In this document: in pieces, positions 6,188 through 14,068 of the stretch
Layout of the letters: each line of letters opens with the position of its first letter
How positions within the stretch are numbered: position 1 is the stretch's first letter
Source of the DNA: a virus
DNA length: 34,296 bases
IMG/VR virus record: IMGVR_UViG_3300009425_002174
Location: 1-34,296 of that record
Reading direction: 5' to 3' (one strand)
Program-made: the position numbers and the translations under genes
Notes under the pieces: model-generated
What the model saw: only the letters and a program-made list of their open reading frames with translations
Database searches by the model: none
What the model was told of the DNA's origin: nothing

Positions 6188-8163
6188 TAAGCGATAAGCA
6201 AAAACTAGAAGATGCGTGGCTAGGAATAGACGTAGATCAAAAACTATTATTTAATCCTATGGATTTTATAATGGAGGGGGCAGATAAGGATCAACTTCTA
6301 GAAAGAATAGCTTGGTTGATGATGAGGCCAGAGTATCTCTCCTTCGCCTGTAAATATATATTAAATATAGAATTATTACCCTTCCAGTCCTTACTTCTTT
6401 ACGAGCTATGGAACAGGAAGTTTCCAATGCTTATCGGAAGCAGGGGGATGGGAAAATCATTCATGCTTTCCGTTTACCCGCTTCTTCGCGCTCTATTTAT
6501 GCCGGGTAGAAAAATCATTGTTGTTGGCGCAGCTTTTAGGCAGTCAAAAGTTCTTTTTGAATATATGGACACCATCTGGAAAAACGCGCCGGTTCTTAGA
6601 GATCTGTGCGGATCTAACAGTGGCCCAAGAAGGGATGTGGATAGGTGCGTAATGCATATAAACCAAAGCACTATAACGTGTCTACCTCTCGGTGATGGCA
6701 GTAAGATTAGAGGTCAGCGCGCTAATGATATTATTGCTGACGAGTTTGCATCTATACCTAGGGACATTTTTGAGAATGTTGTGGCTGGCTTTGCCGCTGT
6801 TGCAGCATCTCCAGCAGAGAAGGTGAAGATTAAAGCCAGAGTAAAAAGAGCAAAAGAGCTAGGTGTGGGGGTTGGTAAAAGTACAGACAACCCCCAAGAC
6901 AAGTCAAACCAAATAATTCTTTCTGGTACGGCTTATTATGACTTTAATCATTTTGCAGATTACTGGAAAAGGTATAGAGCCATAGTAAACAGCGGAGGAA
7001 AGGAATCCGCCTTACAAGATGTTTTCGGGGGGGATGTCCCGGCAGACTTTGACTGGAGAGAATATTCTGTTATTAGGATGCCTGTAGAAAATCTTCCTGA
7101 TGGCTTTATGGACTCAGGTCAGGTTTCCAGAGCAAAAGCCACTATACACTCTGGTATATTCAATATGGAGTATGGGGCTTGTTTTACAACCGATAGTCAG
7201 GGGTTTTTCAAGAGGAGTCTAATAGAGTCCTGCTGCACATCTCCAACAAAAACGATAAGCTTCCCATCCGGCGATGTTTGCTTTGAAACCATGTTAAAAG
7301 GAGACCCTAAGAAAAAATATGTGTTTGGAGTTGACCCCGCTTCTGAGGTGGATAATTTCAGTATTGTCGTGATGGAGATTAACGAAGACCACAGAAGGAT
7401 AGTTCACTGCTGGACGACAAACAGAAAACAGCATAAAGATAAGGTTAAATCAAAGATAGCAGACGAGGATGATTTCTATTCCTATTGTGCCAGAAAGATT
7501 AGAGATTTGATGAAGGTTTTCCCATGTGCAGAAATATCCCTAGACGCCCAAGGCGGTGGCATCGCTGTAATGGAGGCGTTGCACGACAAAGATAAAATAA
7601 AAGAGGGAGAAGTGGCAATCTGGCCCGTTATAGAGGAGAAGGAAAAGGATACAGATGATAACACCGGACTACATATTTTAAGGTTATGTCAATTTGCAAA
7701 AGCTAATTGGTTAGCAGAGGCTAATCACGGCCTTAGAAAAGACTTTGAAGATAGAATTGTGTTATTTCCGTTCTTTGATTCTGTTAGTATTGGTTTATCT
7801 ATAGAGGACGATAAATTAACAGGCAGGAAGTATGACACACTAGAGGACTGTGTTATGGAGATAGAAGAATTAAAGGATGAATTAAGTATGATTGTCATGA
7901 CACAGACCACGGCAGGAAGAGAAAGGTGGGATACTCCAGAAGTTAAAGTAGCGGCAGGTAAAAAGAACAGATTAAGAAAAGACAGATATTCTTCTCTGAT
8001 AATGGCTAATATGTCCGCTAGAACTTTGTCAATAGAACAAGATATAGTCGAATATGGCGCAATAGGGGGTTTTGCAAAGCAAGACGGCTCTATAAAATAC
8101 AATAATGACAAACTATACTACGGTCCTTCGTGGTTTGCTGATAAAGTTCAAGATATTTACTAA
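6184..8163 (+). CDS. terL: Terminase large subunit (TerL)
   Basis: This is the packaging motor ATPase and headful/cos nuclease. The N-terminal ATPase has Walker A GSRGMGKS (85-92) after an adenine-binding LPFQ (65-68) and Walker B IIADE (183-187). The C-terminal RNase H-like nuclease has its acidic residues in FGVDPASEVDNFS (about 385), ISLDAQGGG (about 455) and YDTLEDC (about 550). The length (659 aa) is normal. It starts by ATGA overlap with the ClpP-like gene and ends in TAA just before a late-promoter-like element. Confidence 0.93.
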   Translation: MISDKQKLEDAWLGIDVDQKLLFNPMDFIMEGADKDQLLERIAWLMMRPEYLSFACKYILNIELLPFQSLLLYELWNRKFPMLIGSRGMGKSFMLSVYPLLRALFMPGRKIIVVGAAFRQSKVLFEYMDTIWKNAPVLRDLCGSNSGPRRDVDRCVMHINQSTITCLPLGDGSKIRGQRANDIIADEFASIPRDIFENVVAGFAAVAASPAEKVKIKARVKRAKELGVGVGKSTDNPQDKSNQIILSGTAYYDFNHFADYWKRYRAIVNSGGKESALQDVFGGDVPADFDWREYSVIRMPVENLPDGFMDSGQVSRAKATIHSGIFNMEYGACFTTDSQGFFKRSLIESCCTSPTKTISFPSGDVCFETMLKGDPKKKYVFGVDPASEVDNFSIVVMEINEDHRRIVHCWTTNRKQHKDKVKSKIADEDDFYSYCARKIRDLMKVFPCAEISLDAQGGGIAVMEALHDKDKIKEGEVAIWPVIEEKEKDTDDNTGLHILRLCQFAKANWLAEANHGLRKDFEDRIVLFPFFDSVSIGLSIEDDKLTGRKYDTLEDCVMEIEELKDELSMIVMTQTTAGRERWDTPEVKVAAGKKNRLRKDRYSSLIMANMSARTLSIEQDIVEYGAIGGFAKQDGSIKYNNDKLYYGPSWFADKVQDIY

Positions 8164-8175
8164 TTTGTGTATAAG
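8164..8175 (+). promoter_or_regulatory. Late-promoter-like element before portal
   Basis: TTTGTGTATAAG lies in the short gap between terminase and portal, about 55 nt before the portal ATG. It is one of the set of intergenic TGTG-TATA elements (T4-late-like TATAAGTA). Confidence 0.5.
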
Positions 8176-8222
8176 TAGATATCAATCCTATTAACAATGC
8201 CATTGAATGGAGATCAATTCAA

Positions 8223-10328
8223 ATGAATGACGATTCCTCACTATACCTGACTTGGGACAACGACTCACAGAGACAAGAAGCATACGCTAAAACCTCAGAT
8301 AACGTAGAAGCTTATGAGGGAATTCAAAAGAGTATGGGTTATGGTAGGCAGAATAGCTATATTGATATAGAGTCAAACCGATCTGTTAGAAGCTCTTTTT
8401 TAAGATCTGATTACGATAGCTTTAGGCCGGGGGAATCGGTCTCTAATAAGCAGAAGAGAATAATCAAACAGTGTATGCAGGCATACGATAGGGTTGGAAT
8501 AATAAGGAATGTTATTGACCTAATGAGTGATTTTGCCTCACAGGGGCTAGTGTTAGTCCATCCAAATAAGACTATTGAAAAATTCTATAGAAAGTGGTGG
8601 CAAGAAATAGGTGGTGTAGATAGATCGGAAAGATTTCTAAATTATCTATACAGATGTGGAAATGTAGTTGTTCGTAGACATACCGCCAAGATAAACAAAC
8701 AACAAGAAAAAAATCTTAGGAATTCTTTAGCCGCAGACGTGAAGATTGACCCCCTTAAAGTTCTAAAGAGGGAAATACCTTGGTCATACGATTTCTTAAA
8801 TCCCCTAGCTGTAGAGATAAAGAACAACGGCTCACAAATAGTTGGTAAGCCTGAATTTGTATTAAACTTATCAAAGAATAGCTATGAAGCACTGGTTAAA
8901 ACAGACAATTCTCCAAATACAATATTCAAAACACTCCCTCTAGACATACAGAAAAGCCTACAGAGAGGAGAAAGAAAAATCCCCCTAAGTCCAGAAAATG
9001 TCCAAACCTTCTATTATAAAAAGGACGATTGGCTTCTCTGGGCAAATCCCATGATTTACGCTATTCTTGATGATATTACTATGCTTGAAAAAATGAAGCT
9101 CGCAGACGTAGCGGCCTTAGACGGAGCCATTTCTAATGTGAGACTATGGACCGTTGGGGACTTAGACCACAAGATTATTCCAACAAAAGCCGCCATAAAT
9201 AAGCTTAGAGATATTCTAGCTAGTAATGTTGGTGGCGGTACAATGGATTTAGTCTGGGGGCCAGAGCTTAAATTCACAGAAAGTCAATCTCAGGTCTATA
9301 AGTTCTTGGGTGGAGATAAATATCAACCAGTGCTAACAAGCATATATGCTGGTCTTGGGATTCCCCCCACTCTCACTGGGGCTAGTAGCGGAGGGGGCTA
9401 TACCAATAACTTCGTTTCTTTAAAAACCTTAATAGAAAGATTGGAGTACGGGAGAGAGGTACTGTCTCAATTTTGGTTAAATGAAATACGAATAGTGCAA
9501 AAAGCTATGGGGTTCAGATTTCCTGCTCAGATTCATTTTGATTCTATTATTCTTTCTGATGAAGCCGCCCAAAAGAAACTTCTGATGGATCTTGCGGATA
9601 GGGATATAATATCTCAAGAAACATTACTGGAAAGATTTAGAGAGATTCCAAGTATTGAAAGGGTTCGAGTGAGGCGCGAAGAAAGAGAAAGATCCAACGA
9701 TAACTCCTCTCCAAACAAGGCTGGTCCATATCATAACCCTCAACATAAGGATGATATTGCCAAAATAGCATTAACAAAAGACATTTTAGACCCGGAGTAC
9801 CTTGAGAATATGGGAATTCCTTATACTGCCCCCAAAATAGAAGAGGTAGTTAAAGATACTAAACAGGATACTAAACAGGATGACAATAATCCAACAAACA
9901 ACGATGGTAGACCCAAGTTTTCCAGAGATGTAAGGAAAAGGAAAGAAAAAAGAGTACTGCCAAGAAGTTCTGACGCAACATCTAAAACTTTATGGGCTAT
10001 GGAGGCTCAGTCAAAAATATCAGAAATAGTTTCTCCTATAGCTTTGTCTCATTTTGAGAAAAAGAACATAAGAAGCTTAAACAAAGCAGAAGTTGACCAG
10101 CTAGAACATCTGAAGCTTTGCATACTGACAGGAATGCAGCCATTCATGGATATTAATGAAGCTATAATAAAACAGCTAATAGATAGTAAAAGTAAACCAT
10201 CTAAAGGTTTTTACGGTTTAGCAAAAGAGAAGACGCTAGACTTTGTAAAGAACAATAAGAGAAATCCCAACACCTCGGAAATGAGATACATCTACTCTGC
10301 TACGTTTGGAGAAATGTTCAATTTTTAG
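8223..10328 (+). CDS. Portal protein, 701 aa
   Basis: The dodecameric portal forms the DNA entry/exit channel at one capsid vertex. Features seen: an N-terminal charged region, then CMQAYDRVGIIRNVIDLMSDFASQG (about 80-105), typical of portals; a long wing region; and the clip/stem hallmark GIPPTLTGASSGGGYTNN followed by KTLIERLEYGREVLSQFWL (about 380-420). The C-terminal 150 residues are charged and probably internal. The start has TGGAGATC upstream. Position between TerL and protease/scaffold is the usual order. It ends in TAG with TAA two codons later. Confidence 0.88.
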   Translation: MNDDSSLYLTWDNDSQRQEAYAKTSDNVEAYEGIQKSMGYGRQNSYIDIESNRSVRSSFLRSDYDSFRPGESVSNKQKRIIKQCMQAYDRVGIIRNVIDLMSDFASQGLVLVHPNKTIEKFYRKWWQEIGGVDRSERFLNYLYRCGNVVVRRHTAKINKQQEKNLRNSLAADVKIDPLKVLKREIPWSYDFLNPLAVEIKNNGSQIVGKPEFVLNLSKNSYEALVKTDNSPNTIFKTLPLDIQKSLQRGERKIPLSPENVQTFYYKKDDWLLWANPMIYAILDDITMLEKMKLADVAALDGAISNVRLWTVGDLDHKIIPTKAAINKLRDILASNVGGGTMDLVWGPELKFTESQSQVYKFLGGDKYQPVLTSIYAGLGIPPTLTGASSGGGYTNNFVSLKTLIERLEYGREVLSQFWLNEIRIVQKAMGFRFPAQIHFDSIILSDEAAQKKLLMDLADRDIISQETLLERFREIPSIERVRVRREERERSNDNSSPNKAGPYHNPQHKDDIAKIALTKDILDPEYLENMGIPYTAPKIEEVVKDTKQDTKQDDNNPTNNDGRPKFSRDVRKRKEKRVLPRSSDATSKTLWAMEAQSKISEIVSPIALSHFEKKNIRSLNKAEVDQLEHLKLCILTGMQPFMDINEAIIKQLIDSKSKPSKGFYGLAKEKTLDFVKNNKRNPNTSEMRYIYSATFGEMFNF

Positions 10329-10352
10329 CAATAAAATCCAATATTTTAAAAA

Positions 10353-10364
10353 TTTGTGTATTAA
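10353..10364 (+). promoter_or_regulatory. Late-promoter-like element before protease/scaffold
   Basis: TTTGTGTATTAA lies in the 54-nt gap after the portal gene, about 27 nt before the next ATG, with GCGGAGG between them as the ribosome site. Confidence 0.5.
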
Positions 10365-10382
10365 TTTGCGGAGGTATTTTAT

Positions 10383-11861
10383 ATGAAAATATACGAAGCA
10401 GAAATAAAAGATGGTCTTGGTGATATATTGTCGTCTAGTAACAGTATTGCATATTGCGCTGTTGCCGAGGTATATAAGCCAGAGATATCGCCAGAAGCCG
10501 TTGATAAACTAAGAAAAATTCTTACTAGCGCTAGTGATGTGGAGTTATCCACTTCTCAGAACGAAGAACAGATGGATTTGTTTTATTTACAGTCCGTTCT
10601 TGTTAGCACTGGTTGGAATAAAAATGATGACGTTTTTGACCCTTCGGAAACTTGGGCGGCTAGAAATACCCCAGAAGACAAGCCGTTCAATTATATGCAT
10701 GATGAAAAAGATATAATAGGTCACATAACGGGTAATAGTGTTGTTGACTTTGAGGGTAACTCGATAGCAGAAAACTTAGAGAATCCCCCCTCCTCTTTTA
10801 ATATATTAACCACTGCGGTTATATATAAAGAGTGGAGTAATGTAGACCAGAGAAGTAGAATACAAAAAATATTGGCTGAAATCGAAGATGGAAAATGGTT
10901 TGTTTCTATGGAATGCCTTTTTCCTAGTTTTGATTACGCTCTTATAGATAGTGTTGGAGAAACTAGACTCATTCCTAGAAATGAAGCCTCGGCGTTCCTT
11001 ACTAAACACCTAAGATCTTATGGCGGAAGCGGACAATATGAAGACTACAGAGTAGGCAGACTTCTAAGAAACTTATCGTTCTCTGGTAAAGGCTTAGTTT
11101 CAAAACCTGCAAACCCTCGTAGCGTAATTTTGGAAGGAAATAGATTTTTTGATGAATCTGAGGCACAAATTTTAACCATATCTTCAATGAAGGAGAACTT
11201 AATGTCTGATACTTACGAAAAGCAAATCGACGATTTGCAAACAAAACTAGAAGAGGCTAAAGCAGCCAATGAAGAACTTACCCAAAAGGTAGTTGCAGAA
11301 AAGGTGGCTGAGTTTGAGTCTTTGATTCAATCTCTTGAAACCGCCGTTTCAGAAAAAACAGAGACTATCAAATCCCTCTCTGAAACGAACGATTCTCTGG
11401 TAAGCTCGACTAAACAGCTTGAAGAAGCTGCAAAGGCGATGGACGAAGAGATTAAAGGGATGAAAAAGAGAGAAGCCATGATGAAGCGCAAGGCGCAGCT
11501 TGAAGACCTCGGTCTTGACGCAAAGGAAGCCGAAGCTACTTTGGCTCAGTTTGAAGATGCTGATGACGCTACTTTTGACAAAGTTGTTGCGGTTATGGTA
11601 ACGATGAGAGAAAAGGCGGGAATGCCACCTTGGTTGAAGAAGGACAAAGACAAAGAAGAAGACAAAAAAGAAGATAAAGACGCAAAGGCGGAAGAGGAAG
11701 TTGATTCCGCTGAAGCTGGAGAAGAGGCTCTCGATCAAGTAGAGCCAGTCGAAGAAGTCGCAATTGCGGAATTAGACGAACAAGAAGACCCAAGAGAATC
11801 TCTTCGTAGCGTAGCGAGTGAGTGGCTTGGTTCTGTTTTACAAACCGTGCCTAATAAATAA
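10383..11861 (+). CDS. Fused prohead protease and scaffold, 492 aa
   Basis: Residues about 1-250 form a globular domain with conserved-looking His residues in FNYMHDEKDIIGHI (H106, H114) and a possible serine in WFVSMECLFP (about 171-180). This resembles the His/Ser arrangement of phage prohead proteases. Residues about 274-380 are coiled coil (KQIDDLQTKLEEAK and on), followed by a very acidic/lysine-rich tail, as in scaffolds. Protease-scaffold fusions directly upstream of decoration and capsid genes are common. An internal in-frame ATG at 11202 with AAGGAG probably makes scaffold alone. The protease assignment is moderate: I infer the active site from pattern, not alignment. Confidence 0.7.
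   Translation: MKIYEAEIKDGLGDILSSSNSIAYCAVAEVYKPEISPEAVDKLRKILTSASDVELSTSQNEEQMDLFYLQSVLVSTGWNKNDDVFDPSETWAARNTPEDKPFNYMHDEKDIIGHITGNSVVDFEGNSIAENLENPPSSFNILTTAVIYKEWSNVDQRSRIQKILAEIEDGKWFVSMECLFPSFDYALIDSVGETRLIPRNEASAFLTKHLRSYGGSGQYEDYRVGRLLRNLSFSGKGLVSKPANPRSVILEGNRFFDESEAQILTISSMKENLMSDTYEKQIDDLQTKLEEAKAANEELTQKVVAEKVAEFESLIQSLETAVSEKTETIKSLSETNDSLVSSTKQLEEAAKAMDEEIKGMKKREAMMKRKAQLEDLGLDAKEAEATLAQFEDADDATFDKVVAVMVTMREKAGMPPWLKKDKDKEEDKKEDKDAKAEEEVDSAEAGEEALDQVEPVEEVAIAELDEQEDPRESLRSVASEWLGSVLQTVPNK
11202..11861 (+). CDS. Scaffold protein from internal start, 219 aa
   Basis: Within the protease-scaffold gene, AAGGAG at 11190-11195 sits 6 nt before an in-frame ATG at 11202 (MSDTYEKQIDDLQTK). 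This is exactly where the globular protease part gives way to coiled coil. The short product would be an acidic coiled-coil scaffold, analogous to Nu3 made from inside lambda gene C. Seen: ribosome site, start and frame. Inferred: that it is used. Confidence 0.65.
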   Translation: MSDTYEKQIDDLQTKLEEAKAANEELTQKVVAEKVAEFESLIQSLETAVSEKTETIKSLSETNDSLVSSTKQLEEAAKAMDEEIKGMKKREAMMKRKAQLEDLGLDAKEAEATLAQFEDADDATFDKVVAVMVTMREKAGMPPWLKKDKDKEEDKKEDKDAKAEEEVDSAEAGEEALDQVEPVEEVAIAELDEQEDPRESLRSVASEWLGSVLQTVPNK

Positions 11862-11889
11862 GTAATTTTTAAATACAAGGAGATTCATA

Positions 11890-12387
11890 ATGGCTCTTAA
11901 AACTGATAGAAGTACTCTACAAACTGATATTTCATTTTTCATGAATGAAGCTGCCACTCGCGGTGGCGTGGTCGCACTTAGTACTGGAGGTTCTGGTGCA
12001 GCTATGGATCAAGGCGCTGCCTTGGTTACTTATGCTGCTGCTCCATCTGGTAAAGTCCCTATTGGAGTTTTGCTTAACGATATGGTCAATATTGACCTTA
12101 CTCGTCAGCATTTAAATCAATATAAAGACGAAGTTCAAAAAGGCGGAAAGGTTACATTGCTCCAGAAGGGTTATGTTGTAACTAGCAGCTTGGAAGGTAC
12201 AGATCCAAACGCAGGTGATGTGGCCTACTTGTCACATAGTGGAAATCTTGCATCATCAAACATCGGTGGAGATAGCACCATTGGAGGCGCTAGACTCGTT
12301 GTTGGACGTTTCCTGTCTGATGTTGATGAAGATGGCTACGCCAAAGTCTACATCGACCTTCCAAATACTAACATCGCCCAAGCCTAA
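11890..12387 (+). CDS. Capsid decoration-like protein, 165 aa
   Basis: Small beta-rich protein directly upstream of the major capsid gene, with a strong ribosome site (CAAGGAGATTCATA). The sequence has Gly/Ala/Thr-rich strands (RGGVVALSTGGSGAAMDQG; VGRFLSDVDEDGYAKVYIDLP). Position between scaffold and capsid and size fit a head decoration or stabilising protein. No cysteine and no signal peptide. A head-fibre base or minor capsid role is also possible. Confidence 0.6.
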   Translation: MALKTDRSTLQTDISFFMNEAATRGGVVALSTGGSGAAMDQGAALVTYAAAPSGKVPIGVLLNDMVNIDLTRQHLNQYKDEVQKGGKVTLLQKGYVVTSSLEGTDPNAGDVAYLSHSGNLASSNIGGDSTIGGARLVVGRFLSDVDEDGYAKVYIDLPNTNIAQA

Positions 12388-12415
12388 TAATTAAAATAAA
12401 AGGAGAAATATTACC

Positions 12416-13420
12416 ATGTCTATTAAACAAAGACCTTCGGAAGAGTTTTTAACTCTATTAAGAACATCAGGCAGTTCGGATAAAACCGTTGCCATTCAAG
12501 CACAGAGAGAAATTGCAAAGGCTCTTGAGACACCGCTTAGAGAGGGTGTTCTTTTTGGGGACGTTGTTACTTCGATCTACGAGACGATGACACTAGAACC
12601 GGGAGCAAGCCCAGAGTTTCCTCTGGACCTTTTGGCCCCCGGAACAGAAGGTGAGCATATCGCCTATACGAATCCCGGTAACGGACGTATTCCTGAGCGT
12701 CATGTTGAAAGTGATTATGTCATGATTAATACTTATGGCATTTCAAGTTCTATTGACTATCTGCTTAAATATGCTCGCGAAGCTAACTGGAATGTGGTTG
12801 GTCGCGCTATGCAAGTGCTTGAAGCGTCGTTTGTTAAGAAAATTAACGATGACGGCTGGCACACTCTTTTAGCCTCTGCTGTTGACCGTAACATTTTGGT
12901 TTATGATGCAGATGCCGCTGCTGGTCAATTCACCAAGCGACTTATTAGCTTGATGAAGACTGTCATGCGCAGAAATGGTGGTGGTAACAGTGTTACTGCT
13001 CCGGGTCGCTTGAGCGATCTCTATCTGTCTCCAGAGGCCATAGAAGATATTCGTAACTGGGGTGTTGACCAATTAGATGAGGTTAGCCGTAGAGAAGTTT
13101 ATCTTTCCAACGATAATGGTCCAGATTTGACTAGAATCTTTGGTGTTAATCTTCACGACATCTTTGAGTTTGGTGATGGTCAAGATTATCAGAGCTACTT
13201 CATTAGCGATCTTGGTGGATCTCTCGCTTCTGCCGATGTTGAGCTAGTTATTGGCTTGGATCAAGGCAGTAGCGACAGCTTTGTTATGCCTGTCAAGAAG
13301 ACTGTTGAAATTTTTGAAGACGAAGCTCTTCACCGATTCCAACGCCAAGGTTATTACGGCTGGGCCGAGATCGGTTTCGGCGTTCTTGATAACCGTAGAG
13401 TTTTGGCTGGCTCCTTCTAA
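12416..13420 (+). CDS. Major capsid protein, 334 aa
   Basis: HK97-fold candidate. It has a helical N-terminal segment, then an extended loop region (PGTEGEHIAYTNPGNGRIPERHVESDYV), a spine-helix-like middle (ANWNVVGRAMQVLEASFVKK), a P-domain with the loop RRNGGGNSVTAPGRLSDLYLSPEA, and a C-terminal strand (HRFQRQGYYGWAEIGFGVLDN). The last is a typical capsid ending. Position after scaffold and decoration and the strong ribosome site (AAAGGAGAAA) agree. A terminator follows directly. There is no long N-terminal delta domain, consistent with a separate scaffold. Confidence 0.85.
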   Translation: MSIKQRPSEEFLTLLRTSGSSDKTVAIQAQREIAKALETPLREGVLFGDVVTSIYETMTLEPGASPEFPLDLLAPGTEGEHIAYTNPGNGRIPERHVESDYVMINTYGISSSIDYLLKYAREANWNVVGRAMQVLEASFVKKINDDGWHTLLASAVDRNILVYDADAAAGQFTKRLISLMKTVMRRNGGGNSVTAPGRLSDLYLSPEAIEDIRNWGVDQLDEVSRREVYLSNDNGPDLTRIFGVNLHDIFEFGDGQDYQSYFISDLGGSLASADVELVIGLDQGSSDSFVMPVKKTVEIFEDEALHRFQRQGYYGWAEIGFGVLDNRRVLAGSF

Positions 13421-13446
13421 TAGAAGTAAATTTCAGACAAAAAGTA

Positions 13447-13476
13447 AAGTCGCTCATTTTTGGGCGGCTTTTTTTT
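13447..13476 (+). terminator. Intrinsic terminator after major capsid gene
   Basis: The 9-bp stem AAGTCGCTC / GGGCGGCTT (two G-U pairs) has a 6-nt loop ATTTTT and is followed by a run of eight T. It begins 26 nt after the capsid stop and is followed 15 nt later by a new late-promoter-like element. Confidence 0.88.
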
Positions 13477-13490
13477 GTTATATACTATGT

Positions 13491-13502
13491 TTTGTGTATA
13501 TA
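13491..13502 (+). promoter_or_regulatory. Late-promoter-like element after the capsid terminator
   Basis: TTTGTGTATATA lies between the terminator and the small virion gene at 13518, about 24 nt before its ATG. A fresh promoter immediately after a terminator is the best positional support in this window for the motif being a real promoter. Confidence 0.6.
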
Positions 13503-13517
13503 CTTACGGAGGTGTCT

Positions 13518-13739
13518 ATGTTTGGTTTTGCTTCTTTTTCTAAAACTGCAATTGCTGACGATGGTCTGACTAGAACAGATCCATATGGCGGTGGTGTTGT
13601 GGTTTTATATTTCAATAAAGACGTTTTAACATTTCCGCTTAGTATAAACAAGCAGATAGACCATTCATTAGACATAAATAAGCAACAAGATTATATCTTA
13701 AAAATAAATAAAATAATTAACTTTAACGTAAGGAGATAG
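13518..13739 (+). CDS. Small hypothetical virion-region protein, 73 aa
   Basis: I choose ATG 13518 because ACGGAGGTGTCT directly precedes it. The longer open frame from 13251 overlaps the capsid gene and crosses the terminator. The product begins MFGFASFSKTAIADDG and contains INK three times (SINKQIDHSLDINKQQDYILKINK read in parts), ending with a basic FNVRR. No recognised domain. It is the first gene after the capsid terminator, so it is probably expressed with the fibre genes. It stops with TAG 13737. Confidence 0.65.
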   Translation: MFGFASFSKTAIADDGLTRTDPYGGGVVVLYFNKDVLTFPLSINKQIDHSLDINKQQDYILKINKIINFNVRR

Positions 13740-13741
13740 GA

Positions 13742-14032
13742 ATGGCTGTTTTTTCGGTTAATATTTCAGATGAGGATGTTGGAAGGGTGATTACCGCCAT
13801 GTGTGGAAATTATGGCTATGAGTCAGAAATCACAAATCCAAACTATAATCCATCCCTGCCAGTAGATGCAGAAACAAATCCAGAACTCATAACCAATTCT
13901 GAAAACCAGTCTCAATTTGCGAATAGAAAAGCTAGAGATTTTTTGATGGATAATACCGTTGCTTATGAGCTAAGGCTAGAAAAAGAAAATATTACAAGAC
14001 CCACTCCTCCAAACATTACAGACCCCAACTGA
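13742..14032 (+). CDS. Hypothetical protein, 96 aa
   Basis: ATG 13742 has AAGGAGATAGG upstream. The product starts MAVFSVNISDEDVGRVITAMC and has an Asn/Pro-rich centre (NPNYNPSLPVDAETNPELI) and a C-terminal helix (NRKARDFLMDNTVAYELRLEKEN). No domain recognised. It sits 2 nt after the previous stop and 36 nt before the fibre. The size and location suggest a fibre-associated or assembly protein, which is inference. Confidence 0.65.
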   Translation: MAVFSVNISDEDVGRVITAMCGNYGYESEITNPNYNPSLPVDAETNPELITNSENQSQFANRKARDFLMDNTVAYELRLEKENITRPTPPNITDPN

Positions 14033-14068
14033 AAAACATTAACATTTCTATAAATGGAGGATGTCTTT

